A DNA stretch of 64,000 bases from UBA2387 sp019454665. GTDB taxonomy: Bacteria; Armatimonadota; Fimbriimonadia; Fimbriimonadales; Fimbriimonadaceae. The notes under the pieces were generated by a model. That model had not been told where the DNA came from, did not search any database, and saw only the letters and a program-made list of their open reading frames with translations. Below, in pieces: positions 57,171 to 64,000 of the stretch (positions are counted from its first letter, which is position 1; the number at the start of each line of letters is the position of its first letter). The stretch covers positions 62,001 through 126,000 of the forward strand of contig BTVX01000002.1 in the NCBI GenBank assembly GCA_045862995.1, given 5' to 3'. The translations under genes and the position numbers were made by a program.

Positions 57171-59813
57171 CTAGTTGCGGCCGCCCATCGTCGCGGTGCC
57201 GCGATAGTAATCGCCGAGCAGGTGTTCGGAGAAGTACTCGTACATCATCTGCGTGAAGTACGGCTGCATGTCGGCGAAGCCGTGGGCCTTGCCCGGGAGC
57301 ATCATCATGTCGAACCGCTTGTTCGCCTTGATGAGGGCGTTCACGAGCCGGATCGTTCCTGCGGGGTGGACGTTGTTGTCCATGTCGCCGTGGACGAGCA
57401 GGAGCTTGCCCTTGAGGTTGGCGGCGAGTTCGTGGTTCGTGGGAACCTTGATGTCGAACTTGGTTTCGCCGGTGCCCTGAGTTTGGCCGCCCTGTTGCTG
57501 GCCCTGCCCACCTCCTTGGCCCTGACCTTGGCCGGCCGCGCCACCGCGACGTCCTTGGCCGGTGCCGCGTTGCTGCGGGTCGTCGTTGAGCGCAGCGAGG
57601 AGTGCATCCCAATCGGGCTCGTCGGGGGCACGTCCCGCGGTACCACCCGTCGCCTGGGCGCGGGTCTCGCGAAGGCCGTGGTGTTGCTCGCTCCAGTTCT
57701 GGTTGTACACGTTGTTGTCGTGGTTGCCCGCCGACGAGACGCCGACTTTGAAGAAGTCGTTGTAGGGGGGCATGAGCAATGCGGCAGCCGTCATGAAGCC
57801 GCCGCCCGAGTGGCCGAAGATCCCGACCTTGTCCACGTCGATCCACGCGTGCCGCTGCGCCAACTGCTCGACGCCCGCCTTCTTATCGGCCAGACCGTAG
57901 TCGCGCAGGTTGTAGTAGCCGTAGCTGTGGTAGGCGTTGGAACGCGCGGGGTTGCCACCCCGGTTGCCGATTTGGATCACGATGAACCCGAGTTGTGCCA
58001 ACCGCTGGTTGCCGGCTGTAGCCGAGAAGGTGGACGACACGCTTTCGGTTTGCGGCCCGGGGTAGATGTTCAGGATGATGGGGTACTTGTTGTGCGGGCT
58101 GAAGTCGAACGGCTTCCACATGTTGCCGTAGATGTCGGTGACGCCGTCGGCGGCTTTCACCTTGAACGTCTCGGGCATCATCCAGCCGATTTTCTTGAGT
58201 TCCGCGACGTCCACTTCTTCCAACAACATGATTTCCTCGCCCTTTTTGTTGCGGACGACGGCTCGGGGCGCCATGTCGGTTCGCGAGTGGACATCCACGA
58301 TGTAGTTGTTGCTGTTCGAGAGCGTCGAGTTGTGGTCGGCATCGCCCGGATCGAGCAACGTGAGGTCGCTTCCGTCGAGCTTCACTCGGTAAAGGTGCTG
58401 GTAGTAAGGGTTCTCGTTCGCCTCGCGTCCGTTGCCGCGCAAGTAGACCGTTTCTTTGTCGGCGTCCACTTTGACGATCTGGCTGGTTCGCCAGGGGCCG
58501 GACGTGATCGCATTCTTGAGCTTTCCGTTGTGGTCGTACAGGTAGTAGTGGCCGAATCCGGTGCGCTCGGAGAACCAGATGAAGTCGCCTCCGGGCTTGA
58601 CGTAGTTCACGTTCTGCCGCTCAAGGAAGGCGTTCTCGACGGACTCTTCGAGGAGCACCTTGATCGCGCCGGTGTCCAACGCCATCTCGCAGAGCTGCAG
58701 GTTCCGCTGCAGGCGGTCTCGGCGGACAAAGCGCAAGACGCCCGGGGTCTTGGTGAAGTGGATGTTGAACAGCTGCTGGTCTTTGTACTTGCCTACATCG
58801 TACTTGCGTAGCTCCTTCTTCTCGCGATGGAAGACGAAGAGCTCCGTCTGAGTGACCTTCTCTTCGCCCGGCATCGGATATTTGTAGATCATCAACGACG
58901 GTCGCGGCTCGTTGAGAGAGTTGACCAGGAACAGGTTGGCGACCTCGCGCGAGTCGCGGCGCGTGATGTGGAAGTACTTGGAGTCCTCGGACCACGACGC
59001 TTGGGCGCGCACGCGATCCTCGCGGTTCTGGCCACCCTGCCCGCCTTGCCCTTGGCCCTGCTGAGTCTCGCCGATCCGCTGGATGACGGCGTAATCGTTG
59101 CCCGTGCCGTCCCGCGAGCCGAACGAGTAGCTCATCTCGCCGTCCTTGGTCAGTTGGATAACGTCGGTTTCCTTCTCGGTCTCCACATAGAACAGGTTGT
59201 GGTCTTTGGCGTAGACGTAAGCCTTGCGGTCGGGCGAGAAGTTGCGGAAGTTCTGCGCGCCTCCGCCAAAGCCGGGAGGGCCCTGTTGCTGTTGTTGCTC
59301 TTCTTGTTGGCCCTCGCCTTCGCCCTCGCCGGTTCGGGGCCGCTCGGCTTCGACCTTCTTGAGCGTCTCGTCCTTGAGGTTCCACTCGTATTGCACCCGC
59401 TCGATGGTGAACCGGATGGCCTCGGCCTTCTCGGTGAACGTGATCGTCGTGATCGGCAGATTGGTGTGGTCGAACGGCTTCTTCAGCAGTTCCGAGAGGG
59501 CAGCGGCCATCTTGTGACGATCGAACAGCGGCGTCTTCTTCTTGGCCCTGGGGTCCACGCGCCAGAAGTGCGTGCCGTCCGTTCCGCGCCACGAGTACCA
59601 GAACTCGTCGGTGCGCTGAATCCAGTTGGGGCTGAGCGACATGCTGCCCAGATACGGCCGCAGGTTCTCGTTCGAGAACCGTTCCGCCAGAAGCCAATTG
59701 GCTTTGTTCGTGGGGCGAACCTGGGCATGCACCGTGGGAACAGCGATCACCGACGCCAGCGCCAAAGCGGCGATCAAGCGTCGAAAAGAGGGCGCGGGAA
59801 CCAGAATATGCAT
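57171..59813 (-). CDS. secreted S9 family prolyl oligopeptidase / dipeptidyl peptidase IV-like
   Basis: An 880-residue exported serine peptidase (signal LIAALALASVIAVPTVHA). The N-terminal DPP IV-type propeller includes NFRNFSPDRKAYVYAKDHNL and YLYDHNGKLKNAITSG. The C-terminal alpha/beta-hydrolase has the nucleophile IFGHSGGGFMTAA (Ser), LLVHGDMDNNVHPAGT (Asp) and MLPGKAHGFADM (His). Gln/Gly/Glu-rich low-complexity inserts interrupt it near residues 165-190, 265-280 and 750-785. It removes dipeptides or cleaves after proline outside the cell. ATG 59813 has GAGG upstream. Confidence 0.92.
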   Translation of the reverse strand: MHILVPAPSFRRLIAALALASVIAVPTVHAQVRPTNKANWLLAERFSNENLRPYLGSMSLSPNWIQRTDEFWYSWRGTDGTHFWRVDPRAKKKTPLFDRHKMAAALSELLKKPFDHTNLPITTITFTEKAEAIRFTIERVQYEWNLKDETLKKVEAERPRTGEGEGEGQQEEQQQQQGPPGFGGGAQNFRNFSPDRKAYVYAKDHNLFYVETEKETDVIQLTKDGEMSYSFGSRDGTGNDYAVIQRIGETQQGQGQGGQGGQNREDRVRAQASWSEDSKYFHITRRDSREVANLFLVNSLNEPRPSLMIYKYPMPGEEKVTQTELFVFHREKKELRKYDVGKYKDQQLFNIHFTKTPGVLRFVRRDRLQRNLQLCEMALDTGAIKVLLEESVENAFLERQNVNYVKPGGDFIWFSERTGFGHYYLYDHNGKLKNAITSGPWRTSQIVKVDADKETVYLRGNGREANENPYYQHLYRVKLDGSDLTLLDPGDADHNSTLSNSNNYIVDVHSRTDMAPRAVVRNKKGEEIMLLEEVDVAELKKIGWMMPETFKVKAADGVTDIYGNMWKPFDFSPHNKYPIILNIYPGPQTESVSSTFSATAGNQRLAQLGFIVIQIGNRGGNPARSNAYHSYGYYNLRDYGLADKKAGVEQLAQRHAWIDVDKVGIFGHSGGGFMTAAALLMPPYNDFFKVGVSSAGNHDNNVYNQNWSEQHHGLRETRAQATGGTAGRAPDEPDWDALLAALNDDPQQRGTGQGRRGGAAGQGQGQGGGQGQQQGGQTQGTGETKFDIKVPTNHELAANLKGKLLLVHGDMDNNVHPAGTIRLVNALIKANKRFDMMMLPGKAHGFADMQPYFTQMMYEYFSEHLLGDYYRGTATMGGRN

Positions 59814-59867
59814 GAAAAGACCTCGGGACGGCAGATTCGCCAATCGGAGTGCCGATTCCTTCTCGGG

Positions 59868-59873
59868 TAGAAC
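59868..59873 (+). promoter_or_regulatory. -10 box of the GH76 gene
   Basis: TAGAAC ends 6 bases before GTG 59880 (leaderless layout). Confidence 0.4.
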
Positions 59874-59879
59874 CCGGGC

Positions 59880-60968
59880 GTGTTGAGCGCACTCGCCGCC
59901 GCCGTTTTCGTTTGGCCGGGTTCAGAGGGTCCCGCCGACATCGCCTCGCGCACTTTGGCGCAGGTGGAGGACCGGTTCCGAACCGAGCAGGGCTACCGCG
60001 CCTGGGTGTCGCCCGAGGCGTCCGCCGAGGAGCCCGCCTTCGTCTGGGACATGGCCGTGCTCCTGAGCGCCCTCGCCGCCGGAGCCCACATGGGCGACTC
60101 CAGGGCGATCGAGGCGTTGCGGCACGCCGACCGGGCGATGGACGCTTATTGGTCGAATGACGCGCGCGGCGAGGGGTATGCGGTGTTGCCCGGCCAGAGC
60201 GACCCGGACCGCTACTACGACGACAACGCTTGGATCGCGCTCGCCTATTTCGACGCCCACCGGGCGCTGCCCCAGGCGGGATTCTTGGCGAAAGCGCTCC
60301 GCGCCCACGCCTTTGCCATGGCGGGCGAGAGCGAGGCCTTGGGCGGCGGCGTGTTCTGGCGGGAGCGGGAGCGCACCTCGAAGAACGCGTGCTCGAATGC
60401 GCCGGTGGCGCTGGCCGCCCTCGGGTTGTATGCCGAGACCGGCGATCCGCAGCACCTGGCGGCCGCCGACCGCCTCATCGCGTTCACCAAGCGGCTCCAA
60501 GACGAGGACGGTCTGGTCATGGACCACCTCACCCTAGGCGGGCGGATGGACGGCACCAAGTGGACGTACAACAGCGCTCTTCTGATGCGGGCACTGATCC
60601 ACCGCTACCGCTTGCGGCAAGACGCCGCCGACCTTGCCGAAGCCAAGCGAATCGGGATGGCCAGTCGCAAGAGGTGGTTGACCGAAGGGGGCGCGATCCA
60701 AGACGAGGCCAGCTTCGCGCACCACATGGCCGATGGGTGGTTGGATTTGCATGCGCTCGACCCGGCGGGCGGCTGGGAGGCGCTAGCTGTTCGCGCGACG
60801 ATCGAAGCCGACCGGCTGGGGCGAATGCCCGATGGTCTATGCGGGTTGCGTTGGGATCGCGCGGAAGTCAGAGGCGGAAGGCGACGGTTGCTTGATCAAG
60901 GGAGCCTGTTGAGAGCCGCCTACCGTGCGATCGGGGTCTTTGGCGGCGAACCGCCAAAGACCGAATGA
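59880..60968 (+). CDS. glycoside hydrolase family 76-like protein
   Basis: A 362-residue alpha/alpha-barrel protein from GTG 59880. DRYYDDNAWIALAYFDAHRA holds the paired Asp of GH76 endo-alpha-1,6-mannanases. GGGVFWRERERTSKNACSNA, then PVALAALGLYAETGD and TKWTYNSALLMRALI, are the family's other conserved turns. It probably cleaves alpha-mannan-type chains. An N-terminal hydrophobic stretch (LSALAAAVFVWPG) may be a weak export signal. Confidence 0.82.
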   Translation: MLSALAAAVFVWPGSEGPADIASRTLAQVEDRFRTEQGYRAWVSPEASAEEPAFVWDMAVLLSALAAGAHMGDSRAIEALRHADRAMDAYWSNDARGEGYAVLPGQSDPDRYYDDNAWIALAYFDAHRALPQAGFLAKALRAHAFAMAGESEALGGGVFWRERERTSKNACSNAPVALAALGLYAETGDPQHLAAADRLIAFTKRLQDEDGLVMDHLTLGGRMDGTKWTYNSALLMRALIHRYRLRQDAADLAEAKRIGMASRKRWLTEGGAIQDEASFAHHMADGWLDLHALDPAGGWEALAVRATIEADRLGRMPDGLCGLRWDRAEVRGGRRRLLDQGSLLRAAYRAIGVFGGEPPKTE

Positions 60969-60975
60969 AGCGAGA

Positions 60976-61842
60976 TTAGTTGTCGAAGATCGGCGTCCAG
61001 CCCTTGACGCGGACGTTGTTGCCGCCCTGAGTCGCCGGCGGGAACACCATGAACGGAACGTCGCCCCAGGCAACGCTGCATTGGCCATCTGGCCCGAACA
61101 CGGTCTTGCGCCACTTGGCGTGGCCGTCGAGGTAGGCGATGGTCGTGCCGCCATTGTGACCGCCGAACGTGGCATCCCGGTTGTTGGGATCGTCCCAATT
61201 CGGGCAGTTCTCCGTGCGGCTGTACAGCTCGTCCAGTTCGTCGCCTTCGATCTCCGAGTCGGTGGCTTCCAACAGGAGGAACGAGGCCGCCGGCTCCTGC
61301 CAAGCGGTCAGATTTGAGCCGCCCGGAAAGTCGCCGATGTGCTCGTTGTAGGCGTACGTGGACCAGTACTGGATGGAAGTGCATCGCGCGCCGCTGAAGA
61401 CCGTGCAGTCAAGACCCCATGACTGAGCCGGTTGCGGCCAGATGCACGCCGCTCGGGAACTGCTGAGATTCTGGGGATTGTTGGTCGGCGCAAGGGGAGA
61501 CCACATGAACGCGTCTCGAGCGCGCGAAGTCGACGTCGGCTTGACTTTGGTGTAGGGTTGGAACAGCCAGGGCCAATAGTAGTTGCCCCACCGGTCGATC
61601 CGACCGATGCCCTGCGTTGGGTCGGAAGGGCAGTGATTGACGAGGGGGTCGTTGGGAAGTTGGTCGTCGTAGTCGCCCGCGTAGATCTGGGCTGCAACCG
61701 CGAGTTGCTTGAGCTGACTCAGGTTCTGAGTCTGCTTGGCCGAGTTCTTCGCCTGAGCATAGACGGGGAAGAGCATGGCGGCGAGAATCGCAATGATCGC
61801 GATGACCACCAAGAGCTCGATCAGCGTGAAAGCCTTCTTCAT
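60976..61842 (-). CDS. prepilin-type N-terminal cleavage/methylation protein (DUF1559-like)
   Basis: A 288-residue paralog with leader KKAFTLIELLVV, then FPVYAQAKNSAKQTQ and LSQLKQLAVAAQIYAGDYDD, ending with TIAYLDGHAKWRKTVF. A longer frame opens at ATG 61890 and would add 16 residues to the leader. It is the fourth such protein in the window, each in a different genomic context. Prepilin peptidase processing is expected; the role is unknown. Confidence 0.85.
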   Translation of the reverse strand: MKKAFTLIELLVVIAIIAILAAMLFPVYAQAKNSAKQTQNLSQLKQLAVAAQIYAGDYDDQLPNDPLVNHCPSDPTQGIGRIDRWGNYYWPWLFQPYTKVKPTSTSRARDAFMWSPLAPTNNPQNLSSSRAACIWPQPAQSWGLDCTVFSGARCTSIQYWSTYAYNEHIGDFPGGSNLTAWQEPAASFLLLEATDSEIEGDELDELYSRTENCPNWDDPNNRDATFGGHNGGTTIAYLDGHAKWRKTVFGPDGQCSVAWGDVPFMVFPPATQGGNNVRVKGWTPIFDN

Positions 61843-62148
61843 AGGGGTTGGTCCGAGCGTGCGGAAACGCTGTCCCCAACTATGAATCATGCGCCGTTAA
61901 AAGGTCCTTAAGAGTATTAAGCGGATGTTAGGAGTGCGGTTTTGGAATCGAGGTCGGGGAACGCTGGGCCAGCCCCAACTCCCGCGAAGCCAGTCTCCAG
62001 GATGCGCGTCTCCTGCCTCGACTTGCGCGCGGGCCCCGGGGACGCCGTCGTCGAGCATGGCAAGGTCATGCCAGCCGATGGGGCCGGGTTTGTGGCGTCG
62101 CTCATTGGCTCTGGTCCGTTTGCCGCCGAGGGGTCGGGTTCCTGCAAG

Positions 62149-62154
62149 TACAAT
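62149..62154 (+). promoter_or_regulatory. -10 box of ppa
   Basis: TACAAT ends 8 bases before ATG 62163; the predicted leader is about 2 bases. Confidence 0.5.
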
Positions 62155-62162
62155 GGTCGTCC

Positions 62163-62693
62163 ATGGGCCTCCGCAACGTCCCGCTTGGCGAGAATCCGCC
62201 GCACCTGATCAACGTCGTCGTCGAATGTCCCAAGGGGTCCACGAACAAGTACGAGTACGACTTGGACTCGGGCACGATTCGGCTCGACCGCGTCCTGTTC
62301 TCTCCGCTGTACTACCCGTTCGATTACGGCTATGTCCCGGACACGCTCTACATTGACGGCGACCCGCTGGATGCGCTGGTCGTTCTCAGCCACCCCACGT
62401 TCCCGGGTTGCATCGTCGAGGCCAAGCCGATCGGCGTGTTGGAGATGAGCGACGAGAAAGGGCGGGACGAGAAGCTTCTGTGCGTGGCCGCGCGCGATCC
62501 TCGGTTCAGCCACTGGGAGAACCTCTCGCACCTCAGCCGCCACCGGCAAAAGGAGATCATCCACTTCTTCGAGGTCTACAAGGTGCTCGAAGAGAAGAGC
62601 GTCGAGGTCAAGGGTTGGCACGACGTGGACGTGGCCAAGAACCTGATCGAGCAGTTCCGCATGGACAAGCCGCGCGCCAACACGCAGTTCTAG
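62163..62693 (+). CDS. ppa: inorganic pyrophosphatase
   Basis: A 176-residue family I soluble pyrophosphatase that hydrolyses PPi to two phosphates. VVVECPKGSTNKYEYDLDSG, YYPFDYGYVPDTLYIDGDPL and DALVV carry the Mg-binding Asp cluster (DGDPLDALV). DEKLLCVAARDPRF and the C-terminal EVKGWHDVDVAKNLI complete the active site. It is monocistronic. The 270 bases upstream (61891-62162) hold nothing further that can be supported. Confidence 0.95.
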   Translation: MGLRNVPLGENPPHLINVVVECPKGSTNKYEYDLDSGTIRLDRVLFSPLYYPFDYGYVPDTLYIDGDPLDALVVLSHPTFPGCIVEAKPIGVLEMSDEKGRDEKLLCVAARDPRFSHWENLSHLSRHRQKEIIHFFEVYKVLEEKSVEVKGWHDVDVAKNLIEQFRMDKPRANTQF

Positions 62694-62739
62694 CTCGCCC
62701 GGGCCACGCGGTTCCCTTGCACTGCAGGACTCTCGACGC

Positions 62740-63684
62740 CTAAGGGACGTGGACCCAGTAGTGCTCGTCAAGGTGCAAGCTGTGCGTGAGAACAAAGTAT
62801 CGCCCATTCGCCGAGCGCGAAATCAATCCCCAATACTTGGGGTCCTTAGCGCTTGCGCCCGCTTTCGCGGCGAGTTCGGGCATGGAGATGTACCCCCGGT
62901 CTTTGGTCCACAGATAGGTTTGGCTCTGCTCCTCCTGAAGAACGTACACGAGGGCCCGGGTGCCGTCGTCGGAGGCCCAGACGCAGTTGACATGGTCGTT
63001 CTCCGGGGGCTCAGCGATGACGTTAGGGGCCGAGTTCGGGAGCCAGATGCAGGGGCGCATGCTGCCGTCTGAGCGCATGGCCCTGCCGAACGCGGCCCTT
63101 TTGCTGGCGCTGAAACCCTGTACGAACTTACCCGAGTAGCCTACTGGGATCGGCGTTTCAAACGGATCTGGCGGTGGATCCGGCGACAAGTAAAGACGAT
63201 TCGGCGTTGCAAACGTGAAGAAATTGAAACCCACAAAACTGGAGCATTGCCCCTCCACAGTGCCCGTGTCCGCCACCCGCAGATTGCTCACCGGGCCGTC
63301 GAACATGAAATAACCCAGCCATGTACCAACACGCCAAAGGTAATTCCGGACGGAATACTGACCACCTCCGTGTTCGACGATCTTGTAGACGACGGCATGT
63401 ATTCCTTCCGGGGACAACGCCAATATCGCGTCAAACTCGAAGCTGTCCGTGAAATCAGCTTCCACAAAGTCCCGCATGAGTATCGGACGCCGTGTTGTAC
63501 CATCTGATGCATACCCAGCGATTGTCCTACCATCGTTCGACACGCCGTAAAGGAAAACACCCTCCAATTCAGGAAAGCTGAGCTTCCTTGTTTCGATCGG
63601 TTTGATCGGCGTGATTCCACCAAGCGTTCCGTTGCCGCCGCATCCAATCAGTGCGATCAAGGCAACCAATACTATGACTTTCAT
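62740..63684 (-). CDS. lipoprotein of unknown function
   Basis: A 314-residue lipoprotein with signal KVIVLVALIALIGCGG (lipobox LIGC). The mature part reads like a HAF-repeat/YD-type surface protein, with repeated strands such as VFLYGVSNDGRTIAGYASDG, ALSPEGIHAVVYKI and CVWASDDGTRALVYVLQEE. The phrases with Ser/Asn-Asp-Gly and a following hydrophobic strand resemble HAF repeats. Its ATG overlaps the stop of the upstream gene (ATGA). Confidence 0.7.
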   Translation of the reverse strand: MKVIVLVALIALIGCGGNGTLGGITPIKPIETRKLSFPELEGVFLYGVSNDGRTIAGYASDGTTRRPILMRDFVEADFTDSFEFDAILALSPEGIHAVVYKIVEHGGGQYSVRNYLWRVGTWLGYFMFDGPVSNLRVADTGTVEGQCSSFVGFNFFTFATPNRLYLSPDPPPDPFETPIPVGYSGKFVQGFSASKRAAFGRAMRSDGSMRPCIWLPNSAPNVIAEPPENDHVNCVWASDDGTRALVYVLQEEQSQTYLWTKDRGYISMPELAAKAGASAKDPKYWGLISRSANGRYFVLTHSLHLDEHYWVHVP

Positions 63685-63962
63685 ACCATTCTCCACGTGC
63701 TGTCGGCCAACCAGCGCTTCGCCGCGATGTACCACATCATGTGGTGATTGAGCATCAACGGACGCTGAGTTTCGATGAACAACTGGTGTGTTGGGGCGTA
63801 GTGACGTTGTGCGAAGTCCAGCCCCTGCAGCGCCCATGCTTCGATTCCGAGCTTGGCGTGGGCCGCCGTCCACACCGCGTTGGGGAACGGATCGTAGTTC
63901 CGCAAGCTCCAGTAGAACGGGGCGTAATTGCTCGCGTACGCCATGCCGATCTGCTTCATCAT
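63681..63962 (-). CDS. small protein of unknown function at the window edge
   Basis: A 93-residue frame from ATG 63962 (or 63959) to the stop shared with the lipoprotein start. A TGA lies 13 codons upstream in frame, so it may be complete, although the true start could be affected by the nearby window end. It is rich in Trp, Tyr and His (NYAPFYWSLRNYDPFPNAVW). No family is recognised. It is coupled to the lipoprotein gene. Confidence 0.45.
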   Translation of the reverse strand: MMKQIGMAYASNYAPFYWSLRNYDPFPNAVWTAAHAKLGIEAWALQGLDFAQRHYAPTHQLFIETQRPLMLNHHMMWYIAAKRWLADSTWRMV

Positions 63963-64000
63963 GTTGTCGATATGCGGGACTCGCTCAACGGCACGTCAAA

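Noticed and set aside
57082..57846. N-terminal extension of the zinc metalloprotease
   Set aside because: It lies opposite to nothing but in another frame of the S9 peptidase gene on the same strand and lacks the signal peptide, which begins at 57081.
61942..62208. Plus-strand ORF before ppa
   Set aside because: It overlaps the ppa start in another frame and shows no family or ribosome site.

Overview
The window reads as one chromosomal scaffold of a high-GC bacterium. Several secreted proteins with a type IV prepilin leader and a DUF1559-like body ending in an (F/L)DGHAK-type motif, GH172/DUF2961, tandem DUF1080 domains, tricorn-like and DUF5117-type peptidases, LL-diaminopimelate aminotransferase and an NrfHA nitrite reductase together suggest Armatimonadota, perhaps Fimbriimonadia. 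Planctomycete-like lineages share some of these families, so the placement is an inference. The scaffold holds a 10-N gap (20595-20604).

Layout. 1-4.8 kb: prepilin-like and lipoprotein genes, a DinB-family protein and a LuxR-HTH/PAS/GAF regulator. 4.85-10.8 kb: tRNA-Leu, guaB, a sulfatase and a single-subunit-like formate dehydrogenase. 10.8-13.9 kb: a broken HicB remnant, a HEPN/MNT toxin-antitoxin pair, tRNA-Ser, pth, ridA and a quinate-dehydrogenase-like gene. 13.9-17.4 kb: folC and dapL, divergent from selD. 17.4-24.7 kb: a secreted caspase-like protein and partner, a sugar isomerase, the gap, a hemerythrin-cupin fusion, a flavodoxin-like reductase and two frameshifted loci. 24.8-28.8 kb: an msrA-selB-aspA operon. 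28.8-40 kb: prepilin and membrane proteins, pheS-cupin, GH172, FAH, M16 peptidase, histidine kinase, esterase, a repeat cluster and sdhB. 40-48.3 kb: tricorn-like protease, adenylate cyclase, GH2, VapBC and a carbonic-anhydrase-like protein. 48.4-54.6 kb: DUF1080, nrfH-nrfA-resB-ccsA, a metal-binding (TRASH-like) protein and YtxH. 54.6-64 kb: two large secreted peptidases, GH76, a prepilin-like protein, ppa and a lipoprotein.

The most interesting signal is selenocysteine decoding. selD begins at 16377 and carries an in-frame UGA at codon 12, exactly at the catalytic Cys position, followed by a perfect 7-bp SECIS-like hairpin; an ORF caller would truncate it. A complete selB lies 10 kb away behind msrA. 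selA and tRNA-Sec are not in the window.

A second general signal is promoter layout. In about 18 genes a TANNNT-like -10 box ends only 5-9 bases before the start codon, implying leaderless or near-leaderless mRNAs. Downstream genes of operons instead use Shine-Dalgarno sequences or 1-4 base stop/start overlaps. The selD/dapL intergenic region appears to be a symmetric bidirectional promoter.

Functionally the window mixes housekeeping genes (guaB, pth, folC, dapL, pheS, ppa, two tRNAs) with a heterotrophic, polysaccharide- and protein-degrading secretome and anaerobic respiration modules (formate dehydrogenase, nitrite ammonification with its own System II cytochrome c maturation pair).
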